In this document: positions 10,339 to 20,949 of the stretch, one piece after another
Position numbering within the stretch: the stretch's first letter is position 1
How the letters are laid out: each line of letters begins with the position of its first letter
NCBI GenBank assembly: GCA_902527545.1
Contig: CABZPR010000004.1
Coordinates: forward strand, 1-64,000
Direction of reading: 5' to 3'
DNA: 64,000 bases
From: an uncultured Alphaproteobacteria bacterium
GTDB taxonomy: Bacteria; Pseudomonadota; Alphaproteobacteria; HIMB59
Notes under the pieces: model-generated
Told to the model about the DNA's origin: nothing
Seen by the model: the letters and a program-made list of their open reading frames with translations, nothing else
Databases searched by the model: none
Position numbers and translations under genes: made by a program

Positions 10339-11211
10339 ATGCTCACAGGATCTATACCAGCAATAATAACTCCCTATTCAAACGGTGATGTTGACTATGA
10401 TAGTTTTGAAAAACTATTAAATTGGCAAATCAAAAGTGGAATATCTGGGGTAACAGTTTGCGGAACCACAGGGGAGTCACCAACTTTATCACATGATGAG
10501 CATATGAAGTTAGTTGAGTTCGCAATAAAAGTTGCTTCAAAAAAAATACCTGTTATTGCCGGCACAGGATCTAATTCCACTAAAGAAGCAATTGAATTTA
10601 CCAAACACGCCTATAAAGCAGGAGCAAAGTACGGATTAGTTGTTACACCATATTATAATAAACCTAATCAATTAGGTTTGATTAACCATTTCAAAAAAAT
10701 TGCAAAAGTTTCACCTTTAAAACAACTAATTTACAATATACCAGGAAGATCAATTGTAGACTTGTCTTTTGATAGCTTTAAGGAACTAAATAAAGTATCA
10801 AACATTGTCGGTATTAAAGACGCTTCCAATGATATGTCAAGACCTTTAATAATGAGAACTTTTATGAAAAAAGATTTTAATTATTTGTCTGGTGAAGATG
10901 GAACTATTGCTGGTTTTTTAGCTCAAGGCGGTCATGGCTGTATATCAGTTACAGCCAATGTAGCTCCCAAGCTTACATCAATGCTCCACTATCATTGGAA
11001 AAAAAAGAATTATAAGGAATTTGATAAAGTAAATTTAAAATTAGCTCCATTGTCAAAAATATTGTTTGCTGAACCTAATCCTACACCAGCTAAGTATGCC
11101 CTCTCTTTAATGGGTAAATGTAAAGCTGATGTAAGAGAACCTTTGTATGAATTAAGCACTGATACAAAAAAACAAGTAAGAAAAATAATTAAAGATTTAA
11201 ATTTTATTTAA
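10339..11211 (+). CDS. dapA: 4-hydroxy-tetrahydrodipicolinate synthase
   Basis: GSIPAIITPY, CGTTGESPTLSHDEH, YNIPGRS, GIKDAS motifs. Confidence 0.96.
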   Translation: MLTGSIPAIITPYSNGDVDYDSFEKLLNWQIKSGISGVTVCGTTGESPTLSHDEHMKLVEFAIKVASKKIPVIAGTGSNSTKEAIEFTKHAYKAGAKYGLVVTPYYNKPNQLGLINHFKKIAKVSPLKQLIYNIPGRSIVDLSFDSFKELNKVSNIVGIKDASNDMSRPLIMRTFMKKDFNYLSGEDGTIAGFLAQGGHGCISVTANVAPKLTSMLHYHWKKKNYKEFDKVNLKLAPLSKILFAEPNPTPAKYALSLMGKCKADVREPLYELSTDTKKQVRKIIKDLNFI

Positions 11212-11649
11212 TTGTCTATTCAAAATCGTAGAGCAAAATTTGATTATGAAATCAAAGAAACTTATGTTGCTGGAATAGTGCTTGAAAGTAATGAAGTTAA
11301 ACCACTTCGAAGCGGAAAAGCCTCTATTCAGTCAAGTTTTATTAATGAACAAAAAGGTGAAATTTACATCAATAATTTTGAAATTATTTCAAGAGGTAAG
11401 AATTTTGACCTCAAAAAGAAGACGAGATCTGTTAAAAAACTTTTACTTAATAAAAGAGAGATTAAGAAGATTTTAGGAATGTTGACTACAAAAGGTTTTA
11501 CAGCAGTTCCTATGGAGATTTTCTTTAATGAAAAAGGTTTAGCAAAAGTAAAATTTGGAGTTGGCATCGGTAAAAAGAAATTTGATAAAAGGGAGACAAT
11601 TAAGCAAAGAGAGTGGGATCGTAAAAAACTAAGAATTTTAAAAAAATAA
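11212..11649 (+). CDS. smpB: SsrA-binding protein SmpB
   Basis: [37 protein letters not shown] start directly after dapA stop. Confidence 0.95.
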   Translation: MSIQNRRAKFDYEIKETYVAGIVLESNEVKPLRSGKASIQSSFINEQKGEIYINNFEIISRGKNFDLKKKTRSVKKLLLNKREIKKILGMLTTKGFTAVPMEIFFNEKGLAKVKFGVGIGKKKFDKRETIKQREWDRKKLRILKK

Positions 11650-11692
11650 TAATTTTCTTGTAATTTTACTTACTTTTTCATATAAACCTCAC

Positions 11693-11959
11693 ATGGCAAG
11701 AGTTACAGTAGAAGATTGTACTAAAAACGTTGATAGTCTTTTTGATTTAGTTTTACTGGCATCTCACAGAGCAAAGGTTCTTAACGCTGGTAATGAAGCC
11801 CAGGTCCCACTAGATAATGATAAAAGCACGGTCATAGCTCTTAGAGAAATTGCTGATGAAAAAATTAGTGTCGAAGATGTCAAAGAAGACATTATTAAGA
11901 GTTATCAATTAGTTCAAGAGAAAGAAGAAGAAAACGAAGATCATCTTCTTGAAGATTAA
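11693..11959 (+). CDS. rpoZ: RNA polymerase omega subunit
   Basis: MARVTVEDC...[12 protein letters not shown]-like N-term, VIALREIAD. Confidence 0.93.
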   Translation: MARVTVEDCTKNVDSLFDLVLLASHRAKVLNAGNEAQVPLDNDKSTVIALREIADEKISVEDVKEDIIKSYQLVQEKEEENEDHLLED

Positions 11960-11988
11960 AAGTTATATTTAGTTTATTATTTTAGCTG

Positions 11989-14130
11989 ATGTTTCAAACC
12001 AGCTACTTCAACAAGAGTTACAGCGAGTTTAAATCTGCATTAGAGTCATATGACAAAAATTTTAGAGAGGATCTATTTGTAAAAGCTATTGAGGTTGCTG
12101 AAAATTCTCATAAGGATCAATTTCGTGCCTCTGGAGATCCATACATAATTCATCCATATGAAGTATGTAAATCACTAATTGAATTAAAATTAGACACAGA
12201 AACTGTAATTACTGGTTTACTACACGATGTCATTGAAGATACTGAATTTTCAAAAGATGAATTAAAAAAAAATTTTGGCGATGCAATATCTGGCCTCGTT
12301 GATGGTTTAACTAAAATAGATTTTTTGGAAGAAAAAAAAACAACAAGATCAGAAAAAGAGGCCGAAAATTTCAGAAAATTATTAATTTCTACAGCTAAAG
12401 ATATAAGAGTTTTAATTATAAAATTAGCTGACAGGCTTCATAATATTAAAACTATTCATTATTTTAAAGATGTTGAAAAAAGAAAAAGAGTTAGCAATGA
12501 AACTTTATTAATTTATGCCCCTCTTGCTCAAAGATTAGGATTTGAGAATTGGAAATCAATTTTAGAAAATATATCTTTTAAAAATTTACACCCAGATATT
12601 TTTAACAGAATCAATGACAAAATAGATAATACCTTCAAAAACTTGGAAGGTTCATTTATTGATCTTGAAAATTTAATGAGGGAGCAACTTTCCAAGTCTG
12701 ATATTGATGCTGAGATACATTACCGAAAAAAAAATCCTTACTCCATTTGGAAAAAAATAAATAAGAAAAATACAGATTTAAATTCTATATCTGATATAGC
12801 TGCTGTCAGGATCATTACTAAATCAACAAGAGATTGTTACAGGGTTCTGGGCATTATTCACCGAAATTTTTCCGCTAAAGTTGGAAGAACAAAAGATTAT
12901 ATATCTAGTCCAAAACCCAATGGATATAGATCGATACATTCTGATCTTATTTTTCAAAAAAAAATATTTGAAGTACAAATAAGATCAAGAGCTATGCATA
13001 TGATAGCGGAAAATGGTATTGCTGCACATTGGAGATATAAATATTTAAATAAAGACAGTCAAAGTGAGGGTGTCTATGCTTGGTTAAGAGATGCTGTAAA
13101 TTATATTGAGGAAAAAGATGAACAACATCTCATCCTTAACAAAACCTCACAACAATTTTTTGACGAACAAATTTATGTTTTTTCACCTAAAGGAGAATTA
13201 TTTACACTTCCACTTGACTCCACTCCAGTTGACTATGCGTATACTATTCATACAGATATTGGTGATAGATGCGCCGGAGCAATAGTTAATGGACAAGAGT
13301 CACCTTTAAGTACAAAACTAAATAATGGAGATCAAGTTGAAATCATTCTTGATGAAAGCACAACAATTTCACCCTTATGGATTAGATTTGTAAAAAAAGA
13401 AAAAGTAAAAGAAAAAATAAGGTATTTTTTTAGGTCAAAAAGAAGAAGAGAGTTTGAAATACTAGGTAAAGATATATTAAACTATATCGCAAAGTCTAAA
13501 AATATTGCTGCCGATGAAAATACATTTAATAAAATTTTAACCAAAACTGATTTTAAATTTAAAAATAAACTTTTTGAAAATGTTGGAAGAGGTTTTTTAT
13601 CTAGAGCTGAACTAGATAAATTATTTAAGGAAATGGAAGATAATATTGTAAAAAAAATTTTTCAATCTAATGATGACGAAGAAAGAGTAGATGTATTAAA
13701 ATATGAAAATGGTATTGCTATTAATTATGCAACTTGTTGTTCTCCTATTAAGGGCGATAGCATTATCTCAATAATGTCATATGGTCGAGGTCTTGTAGTA
13801 CACAATACAATTTGTGACAGTTTAGGTTATTATCATAAAGATAATTTTTATAAATCTGAATGGGGGGAAGGAGAAAGTCAATCTGAATTTAATTCAAGGA
13901 TAGAGATAGTTATTAAAAACCAACCTGGAGCTCTATTTAGTATTACATCAATCTTTGATAAGCATGAAATTAATATCGAAAATATACGTATCGCTAATAG
14001 AACTAAAAAAGTTTACACATTTATTATAGATATAAGTATTGAAAGTTCAGATAAACTAAAATTTGTGCTTGCCGAAATGAAAACTTTGAGCCAAGTTGAT
14101 AAAGTTAAAAGACAATCAATTAATTATTAA
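11989..14130 (+). CDS. spoT: Bifunctional (p)ppGpp synthetase/hydrolase, RelA/SpoT family
   Basis: HD domain (HPYEVC...GLLHDVIEDT), synthetase, TGS (YVFSPKGEL), ACT domains. Confidence 0.96.
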   Translation: MFQTSYFNKSYSEFKSALESYDKNFREDLFVKAIEVAENSHKDQFRASGDPYIIHPYEVCKSLIELKLDTETVITGLLHDVIEDTEFSKDELKKNFGDAISGLVDGLTKIDFLEEKKTTRSEKEAENFRKLLISTAKDIRVLIIKLADRLHNIKTIHYFKDVEKRKRVSNETLLIYAPLAQRLGFENWKSILENISFKNLHPDIFNRINDKIDNTFKNLEGSFIDLENLMREQLSKSDIDAEIHYRKKNPYSIWKKINKKNTDLNSISDIAAVRIITKSTRDCYRVLGIIHRNFSAKVGRTKDYISSPKPNGYRSIHSDLIFQKKIFEVQIRSRAMHMIAENGIAAHWRYKYLNKDSQSEGVYAWLRDAVNYIEEKDEQHLILNKTSQQFFDEQIYVFSPKGELFTLPLDSTPVDYAYTIHTDIGDRCAGAIVNGQESPLSTKLNNGDQVEIILDESTTISPLWIRFVKKEKVKEKIRYFFRSKRRREFEILGKDILNYIAKSKNIAADENTFNKILTKTDFKFKNKLFENVGRGFLSRAELDKLFKEMEDNIVKKIFQSNDDEERVDVLKYENGIAINYATCCSPIKGDSIISIMSYGRGLVVHNTICDSLGYYHKDNFYKSEWGEGESQSEFNSRIEIVIKNQPGALFSITSIFDKHEINIENIRIANRTKKVYTFIIDISIESSDKLKFVLAEMKTLSQVDKVKRQSINY

Positions 14131-14837
14131 TGAAACTAGGCGTTAATATAGATCATATAGCGACTCTTCGTAATGCTAGGGGTCAGGATAATCCAAATTT
14201 AATTAGAGCATTGAAAGTTTGTCAAGAAGCAAAAATTGATACACTAACTGTTCATTTAAGAGAAGATAGGAGGCATATAAAAGATAAAGATCTCTTTGAA
14301 TTAAAAAAATATTCTAAAATTCCTATTAATCTTGAAATGGCGCTTACGGAAGAGATGATAAAAATAGCAAGCAAGATCAATCCAAAATTTATTTGTATTG
14401 TTCCCGAAAAAAGAAATGAAATTACAACTGAGGGTGGTCTTAATTTAAACAAAATATCACAAGCAAAATTTAAAAAATTATTAAAAATATCTGGTAAAAA
14501 AAATATACAATTAAGTGCTTTTATTAACCCAACAAAAAAAATGATTAATTTAGCTAAAAATTTAGGTTTTGATACAGTAGAACTACACACAGGTAATTTA
14601 GATAAAAAAATTATTAGAAAATCCACAATAAATCAAATAAATGAAATGATTGAGTATGCTCACTCTAAAAAATTAATTGTGAATGTAGGGCATGGTTTAA
14701 ATTTTAAAAATATTAAGTTTATAAAAAAAAGAAAATATGTTGATACTGTTCACGTTGGTCATTTTATAATATCTGAAGCAATATTTATTTCACTAACCAA
14801 GACTATAAATAATTTTAGAAATTTAATAAAAAAATGA
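14130..14837 (+). CDS. pdxJ: Pyridoxine 5'-phosphate synthase
   Basis: LGVNIDHIATLRNARG, HLREDRRHI, NVGHGLNFKNI. Confidence 0.96.
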   Translation: MKLGVNIDHIATLRNARGQDNPNLIRALKVCQEAKIDTLTVHLREDRRHIKDKDLFELKKYSKIPINLEMALTEEMIKIASKINPKFICIVPEKRNEITTEGGLNLNKISQAKFKKLLKISGKKNIQLSAFINPTKKMINLAKNLGFDTVELHTGNLDKKIIRKSTINQINEMIEYAHSKKLIVNVGHGLNFKNIKFIKKRKYVDTVHVGHFIISEAIFISLTKTINNFRNLIKK

Positions 14838-15202
14838 TAATTGGTCATGGTATAGATTTAGTTGAAATAGATAGAGTAAATAATATCTATGCTAAATATA
14901 AGAAAAATTTTATATCCAAATACTTTTTGAATGATCAATTCAAATCAATTAATAAAAACTTATTAGCAAATAATTTTGCAATAAAAGAGGCTTTTTCTAA
15001 AAGTATAGGTATGGGTTTTAGATCTCCTTGTTACCCAAATAATATTGTGGTTAGTCGTAATGAATTAGGAAAACCAGTCATTTCGCTTAAAAATAAACTT
15101 GAAAGTTATTTAAATGATACTTTTGGGAAATATGTTATACATGTTAGCCTAACAGACACAAAATTATATTCGATTGCGTCGGTAATTATTGAGCAAAGTT
15201 AA
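14834..15202 (+). CDS. acpS: Holo-ACP synthase
   Basis: GHGIDLVEIDRV, FAIKEAFSKSIGMG. Confidence 0.93.
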   Translation: MIIGHGIDLVEIDRVNNIYAKYKKNFISKYFLNDQFKSINKNLLANNFAIKEAFSKSIGMGFRSPCYPNNIVVSRNELGKPVISLKNKLESYLNDTFGKYVIHVSLTDTKLYSIASVIIEQS

Positions 15203-15920
15203 ATCATCTTTAATTAATAATTTTAAAGCGCTTTTTTGGGCTTTAATCATTGCAGGGGTAATTAGAACTTTTGCTATCGAGCCATTTAAAATTCCTTCTG
15301 GATCAATGAAGCCCAACTTATTGGTTGGGGACTTTCTATTTGTTTCTAAGTGGGATTATGGATACTCAAGATACTCATTTCCTTTTGGACTTCCTCCGTT
15401 TAAAGGAAAAATCTTTGAAAGCAACCCTGAAAGAGGAGATATAATTGTTTTTAAACTCCCAGGACAAGAAAACATCAATTATGTAAAAAGATTGGTTGGG
15501 CTACCAGGAGAAACAATAAAAGTTCTAAATGGCAAAATCTATCTAAAGACTAAAAATGCAACTGATTTTGAAGTGTTAGATCAGATAGAAGATGGATTTT
15601 TTTACGATGATCAATACGGTAAGGAAATTAAGCAGTTAATTGAAAATGAATATAGGATATTAAATATCACTAATGATGGACCACTTGATTATACTCCTGA
15701 GTACGAAATACCAAAAGATAAATTCTTTTTTATGGGTGATAACAGAGATAACTCATCAGATAGTAGAATTTTAAGTGGAGTTGGATTTGTGCCAAAAGTT
15801 AATATAGTTGGCAAAGTCTGGTTTATTTGGTTCTCAGTTGATACAGATTTTTCTCTATCAAAATTTTGGAATTTACCCTTTCATATTAGATATGATAGGC
15901 TCTTTAACGTTATCAAATAA
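15189..15920 (+). CDS. lepB: Signal peptidase I
   Basis: FKIPSGSMKPNLLVGDFLFVSK, KRLVGLPGE, FFMGDNRDNSSDSR; TTG start. Confidence 0.96.
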   Translation: MSKVKSSLINNFKALFWALIIAGVIRTFAIEPFKIPSGSMKPNLLVGDFLFVSKWDYGYSRYSFPFGLPPFKGKIFESNPERGDIIVFKLPGQENINYVKRLVGLPGETIKVLNGKIYLKTKNATDFEVLDQIEDGFFYDDQYGKEIKQLIENEYRILNITNDGPLDYTPEYEIPKDKFFFMGDNRDNSSDSRILSGVGFVPKVNIVGKVWFIWFSVDTDFSLSKFWNLPFHIRYDRLFNVIK

Positions 15921-15925
15921 ATATT

Positions 15926-16579
15926 TTGAATAAGAGACAAATTTTCAAAACAATAAAAAGCCTTGAGGGTTTTAATAAAAGCATAGAACACGATAGTTTT
16001 GAAAAATCAAAAAAAAATGCTGATAAACCTTTTCAAAAATATGAGTTTCTAGGAGATAGAGTTTTAGGCTTAATAATTTCAGAATATTTAGTTACTACTT
16101 TCTCACACAATACTTTAGATGAGATTTCAAGAAGATTTATTCATCTTGTAAACACAAATACCTTAGCAAAAATATTTAGAAAAAATAATTTAGGTGAAAT
16201 TTTTAAACATCAACTCGATCCCAACTCAAGTAAAAATTCTATATACGCTGATGCGCTAGAGTCTCTAATTGGATTTGTTTATACAAGTAAGGGTTTAGTG
16301 TTTTCAAAAAATTTAATAATGGAACTATGGCAAGATGAATTAGATACACTTCCTAAAAAAGATCCTAAAACATTTATACAAGAATATTGTCAAAAAAAAT
16401 ATAAAACAATTCCTCTTTACAAATTGATTGAGGAGTCTGGTACGAAACATAAACCTAAATTTTTAGTTTCATTAAAAATTAAAGATAATGAAGTAGAAGC
16501 AGAGGGAGTTTCAAAACAAAAAGCCGAAATTTTAGCTGCAAAAAAAATGATTAAGATCATTAATAAAGTTAGTAAATAA
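15926..16579 (+). CDS. rnc: Ribonuclease III
   Basis: YEFLGDRVLGLIISEYL signature, dsRBD C-term; TTG start. Confidence 0.92.
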   Translation: MNKRQIFKTIKSLEGFNKSIEHDSFEKSKKNADKPFQKYEFLGDRVLGLIISEYLVTTFSHNTLDEISRRFIHLVNTNTLAKIFRKNNLGEIFKHQLDPNSSKNSIYADALESLIGFVYTSKGLVFSKNLIMELWQDELDTLPKKDPKTFIQEYCQKKYKTIPLYKLIEESGTKHKPKFLVSLKIKDNEVEAEGVSKQKAEILAAKKMIKIINKVSK

Positions 16580-16583
16580 TTTA

Positions 16584-17216
16584 TTGTACAAAACTGAGGC
16601 TATAATAACGAAAGTAGAAAATTTTAAAGAAAATCATTTAAGTATATCAGTTTATTCTTCTCAGTATGGTCAAAAATCACTTGTAGTTTTTGGAGGAAAA
16701 TCAAAAAAAAAAAATACTACATATGTTAAGGGATCATTTAATAATATTGAATTTGATAATAATAATGTTTGCCTTTCCTCAACATCTATAAATACATTTA
16801 AATGGTTTTTATTTTCAAAATATGAGTTAAAGGCAATTGATTATTTTTGTTTTTTGATAAATAAATTATTATTTTTAACTGATCAAAATTCAAATGTTAT
16901 AAGTTATTATTTGTTATTGATTTCTAAATTGAATGAAAGATCTAATTACTTACCAGAGTTATTATTGCTAGAGCTTGAAATTTTAAAAGCCTCAGGTTAT
17001 CAACCTGATTTAAATGAGAGTGTTTTAAAAAAAATTTTCAATTTCCATGAAAAAAGTAATTTGAAAACTTATGAGCATATTTATGAACATTTGAAAGATA
17101 ATAAAGATCATCAGTTGGTTTTTTTTGATTTTATGAGCAGAATAGTCAACAGAGTATTGATTAATTTGAATATTAATTTACCTTTTTCTAGAGATGAAAT
17201 TACCAGGAAAATATAA
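16584..17216 (+). CDS. recO: DNA repair protein RecO, divergent
   Basis: OB-fold N-term YKTEAIITKVENFKENHLSISVYSSQYGQKSLVVFGGKSKK; position after rnc; TTG start. Confidence 0.8.
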   Translation: MYKTEAIITKVENFKENHLSISVYSSQYGQKSLVVFGGKSKKKNTTYVKGSFNNIEFDNNNVCLSSTSINTFKWFLFSKYELKAIDYFCFLINKLLFLTDQNSNVISYYLLLISKLNERSNYLPELLLLELEILKASGYQPDLNESVLKKIFNFHEKSNLKTYEHIYEHLKDNKDHQLVFFDFMSRIVNRVLINLNINLPFSRDEITRKI

Positions 17217-17634
17217 AACTATTTATATAGCCTCTGATCATGCAGGTTTTAGATTAAAATCCTTTATTATTGAGGAATATTTGGCCAAAAAAAAATTTAA
17301 TTTCTTTGATTTAGGCACTAATTCAGATAAATCTGTAGATTATCCAAAATTTGCAAAAAAATTATGTAAAAATATCAATAAATACAGCATGGGTATCTTG
17401 ATCTGTGGATCGGGAATAGGAGTAAGTATTAGTGCTAATAGACATAAGCACATAAGAGCATCGCTTTGTCATAACGCACAAACAGCAAAAATGACCAGAA
17501 AACACAACAATAGCAATGTTATATGTTTAAAAGGAAGACCTTTTGTAAAAAAAAATATTTTTGCTATGCTCAACGCCTATTTTAAAACAGAATTTGACAA
17601 AGGGAGACATTTAAGGAGAATATCGCAACTATGA
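17194..17634 (+). CDS. rpiB: Ribose-5-phosphate isomerase B
   Basis: [40 protein letters not shown]. Confidence 0.95.
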   Translation: MKLPGKYKTIYIASDHAGFRLKSFIIEEYLAKKKFNFFDLGTNSDKSVDYPKFAKKLCKNINKYSMGILICGSGIGVSISANRHKHIRASLCHNAQTAKMTRKHNNSNVICLKGRPFVKKNIFAMLNAYFKTEFDKGRHLRRISQL

Positions 17635-18908
17635 CACTTAGTGAGAATTTTTTTTCTAGTAATCTAGAACATGCAGATAAAGATTTATATCAAAGTATTT
17701 CACAAGAACTTTCAAGGCAACAGAACCAAATCGAATTAATCGCTTCTGAAAATATCGTCTCTAAAGCTGTGCTTGAAGCACAAGGCTCCATTATGACTAA
17801 TAAATATGCAGAGGGTTATAGTGCTAAAAGATACTATGGTGGTTGCGAATTCGTAGATATAGCTGAAAATTTAGCAATTGACCGTTTGAAACAATTGTAT
17901 GGATGCAGTTATGCTAATGTTCAACCTCACTCAGGCGCACAAGCTAATCAAGCTGTATTTTTAGCACTGATTAAACCAGGTGACACTATTTTAGGAATGT
18001 CTTTAGATGCTGGTGGTCACTTAACACATGGTTCGAGACCAAATCAATCAGGAAAATATTTTAACGCTGTTCAGTATGGCATAAACCCAGAAACTTCCTT
18101 AATAGATTATGACGAAGTTGAAAGATTAGCTATTGAACATAAACCGACTTTGATTATTGCTGGTGGTTCAGCTTATCCAAGAAATATCGATTTTAAAAAA
18201 TTTAGAGATATAGCAGATAAGATCGAGGCTTATTTACTAGTAGATATGGCACACTATTCAGGTTTAGTTGCTGCCAAAGAATACCCGGATCCATTACCAC
18301 ACGCACATGTGGTTACATCTACAACTCACAAGACTATTAGAGGTCCAAGAGGGGGTATGATACTTTCAAATGATTTAGACCTTGGAAAGAAATTCAATAG
18401 TTCTGTTTTTCCTGGTTTGCAAGGAGGACCACTTATGCATGTGATCGCTGCTAAAGCTGTTGCTTTTGGTGAAGCTCTTCAACCAGAGTTTAAAACATAC
18501 ATTCAACAAGTAAAAAAAAATGCATCAATTCTTGGAGAAGTTCTAATGTCAAACGGAATAGATATTGTCACCGGTGGAACAGACTCTCATATGGTTTTAG
18601 TAGATTTAAGATCAAAAAATGTAACGGGTAAAGATGCAGAAGAGAGTTTAGAGAGAGCTGGAATGACTTGTAATAAAAATGGTGTTGCAAATGATCCAAA
18701 CCCTCCAACAATCACTTCAGGTATAAGATTAGGATCACCAGCTGCTACTACAAGGGGCTTCAAAGAGAAAGAGTTTAAATTTATTGGTGAAAAAATCTCA
18801 ACAATCATAAATGCACTATCTTCATCTAATGCAGATATCTCGATGACCGAAAGCTCTATTCTCAAAGATGTTACCGAGCTCTGCTCTAATTTTCCAATCT
18901 ATAAATAA
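17631..18908 (+). CDS. glyA: Serine hydroxymethyltransferase
   Basis: [44 protein letters not shown]. Confidence 0.98.
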   Translation: MTLSENFFSSNLEHADKDLYQSISQELSRQQNQIELIASENIVSKAVLEAQGSIMTNKYAEGYSAKRYYGGCEFVDIAENLAIDRLKQLYGCSYANVQPHSGAQANQAVFLALIKPGDTILGMSLDAGGHLTHGSRPNQSGKYFNAVQYGINPETSLIDYDEVERLAIEHKPTLIIAGGSAYPRNIDFKKFRDIADKIEAYLLVDMAHYSGLVAAKEYPDPLPHAHVVTSTTHKTIRGPRGGMILSNDLDLGKKFNSSVFPGLQGGPLMHVIAAKAVAFGEALQPEFKTYIQQVKKNASILGEVLMSNGIDIVTGGTDSHMVLVDLRSKNVTGKDAEESLERAGMTCNKNGVANDPNPPTITSGIRLGSPAATTRGFKEKEFKFIGEKISTIINALSSSNADISMTESSILKDVTELCSNFPIYK

Positions 18909-18910
18909 AT

Positions 18911-19366
18911 ATGAAGTGTCCCTTTTGTAAGGAGAAGGAAACATCTGTCTTAGACTCTAGACCTACAGAAGACGGCGGTGTTATTAGAAGAAGACGTCTT
19001 TGTGGATGTGAGAGAAAAGAGAGGTTCACTACATTTGAAAGAGTACAATTTAGAGAATTCTTAGTAGTCAAAAAAAATGGTGAAAAATCCATGTTTGATA
19101 GAGATAAAATTGCCAAATCTGTTGAATTGGCATTAAGAAAAAGACCTGTAGATATTGATACAAAAGAAAAATTAATTTCAAAGATAGTCAGAGACCTTGA
19201 AGGTATGGGTGAAAATGAAGTCAGCACTAACACAATTGGCGAAATGGTTATGCAAGGTTTATATTCATTAGATAAAGTTGGCTATGTTAGATTTGCTTCT
19301 GTTTATAGAGATTTTAGAGAAACTAAAGATTTTGAGCAATTCTTAGAAAAAATAGATAAAAAATAA
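18911..19366 (+). CDS. nrdR: Transcriptional repressor NrdR
   Basis: MKCPFC...[17 protein letters not shown] Zn ribbon plus ATP-cone. Confidence 0.97.
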   Translation: MKCPFCKEKETSVLDSRPTEDGGVIRRRRLCGCERKERFTTFERVQFREFLVVKKNGEKSMFDRDKIAKSVELALRKRPVDIDTKEKLISKIVRDLEGMGENEVSTNTIGEMVMQGLYSLDKVGYVRFASVYRDFRETKDFEQFLEKIDKK

Positions 19367-19369
19367 GAT

Positions 19370-20359
19370 TTGTTAAGTGCAATTCATCAAAATTATTTAC
19401 AAAGTGTAAATAATTTATCAATAAAAAATATTGGATTAACTGGGAAAAACCCTTCAGTAGCATGTCTGATTGTTGACTACTCTAAATCTCAAAAAGGAAT
19501 TGTCCTAAGTTATGGTTTAACATCAAAAAATGGCAGACCTCATGCAGAAATTAATGCCTTAAATAAATTACCTCAAAATAAAATAAATAATAAAACCGTT
19601 ATGTATATTAGTTTAGAACCTTGTTTTAAAAATAATAGCTGTTGCGCAAAAGCAATTGCCAATGCTGGAATAAAAAAAGTTTTTATAAGTTCATTAGATC
19701 CAAACCCAAATATAAAAGGAAAGGGGATCAAATTTTTAAAGCAGCAAAATATCAAAGTAATTCACTCATCAAAATCTTTAGATAAATTTCAAAAAATTAA
19801 TAAATATTTTTACACTCACCAAACATTAAATAGGCCTTTTATTACTCTCAAAATTGCTATCTCCAAAAACGGTTTAAGTAAAAGCCCAACAATTAATAAT
19901 ATTACCTCTGAACAAACTCAATATTTTATGCATCGGATGAGATTATCACACGATGCTATAGCTGTCGGCATGAACACATTGTTGGATGATAAACCAAAAT
20001 TAACTTGTAGATTACAGGGTGTTAAAAAAAATTTAAAAAAAATCCTTATCTCAAATAAAAAAAATAAAATTAAAAATTACTTGTCACTTAATGTTGATTA
20101 CAAAAAATTATTAAATGAGGATTTTTCTTTATTTAATAATTTACATGTTCAATCTATTCTAATCGAAGGCGGAATTAGCACTTTTAAATATTTTCTTAAT
20201 TGTAATTTGTTTGATGAGATTATAGTCTGCCAATCAAATATGATTATAAAAAATTCCAGTAAAAAATACTTTTTATCAATGAAATCATTAAAAAATAATC
20301 TTAAATTAAAATCCTCTTATCAATATGGACAGGATACAATTTATAAATTTGTAAATTAA
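19370..20359 (+). CDS. ribD: Bifunctional deaminase/reductase RibD, with an altered Zn motif
   Basis: GKNPSVACLIV, GRPHAEINAL, SLEPCFKNNSCCAKAI, SLDPNPNIKGKGI; TTG start. Confidence 0.9.
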   Translation: MLSAIHQNYLQSVNNLSIKNIGLTGKNPSVACLIVDYSKSQKGIVLSYGLTSKNGRPHAEINALNKLPQNKINNKTVMYISLEPCFKNNSCCAKAIANAGIKKVFISSLDPNPNIKGKGIKFLKQQNIKVIHSSKSLDKFQKINKYFYTHQTLNRPFITLKIAISKNGLSKSPTINNITSEQTQYFMHRMRLSHDAIAVGMNTLLDDKPKLTCRLQGVKKNLKKILISNKKNKIKNYLSLNVDYKKLLNEDFSLFNNLHVQSILIEGGISTFKYFLNCNLFDEIIVCQSNMIIKNSSKKYFLSMKSLKNNLKLKSSYQYGQDTIYKFVN

Positions 20360-20937
20360 TGTTTAGTGGAATAATTCAATCTCAAGGTAAAATTAAAAAA
20401 CTATCTAGAGAAGAAAAATCTTTGGTAGTTGAAATTCAAACTTCTCTAAAAGGATATAAGTTAGGTTCTTCAATATGCTGTTCAGGTATATGTTTAACAG
20501 TTACATCAAAAAATAAAAATACCTTTAAAGCTGATATTTCATACGAAACTATGAATAAAACTAATGCTAAATATTGGAAAGTTGGAAAAAAAATAAACTT
20601 AGAAAAATCTTTAAAAGTCGGTGATGAAATTTCTGGTCATTTTGTTTTTGGTCATATTGATACTACTTGTTCTGTTGAAGATTTATATAAAGTTGGAAGT
20701 AGTTGGTTTTTATCCTTTAAATTTCCAAAAAATCTTAAAAAATTTATTGTCCAAAAAGGTTCTATTTCTCTAAATGGTATTTCACTTACAATAAATGAAG
20801 TTAAGTCAAATAAATGTCATTGTATGATCATACCCCATACCTACAAATATACTGATATTCATACATATAAAAAAAATGAAATTTTAAATCTTGAAGTAGA
20901 TATGCTAGCAAGATACGCTCACTCCTCGAATTCGTAG
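20359..20937 (+). CDS. ribE: Riboflavin synthase alpha chain
   Basis: MFSGIIQ start, duplicated lumazine-binding domain, SLNGISLTIN. Confidence 0.95.
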   Translation: MFSGIIQSQGKIKKLSREEKSLVVEIQTSLKGYKLGSSICCSGICLTVTSKNKNTFKADISYETMNKTNAKYWKVGKKINLEKSLKVGDEISGHFVFGHIDTTCSVEDLYKVGSSWFLSFKFPKNLKKFIVQKGSISLNGISLTINEVKSNKCHCMIIPHTYKYTDIHTYKKNEILNLEVDMLARYAHSSNS

Positions 20938-20949
20938 GTTATTAAATTA

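Noticed and set aside
14252-14626. 124-aa minus-strand ORF
   Set aside because: Antisense to pdxJ; no recognisable features beyond shadow coding.
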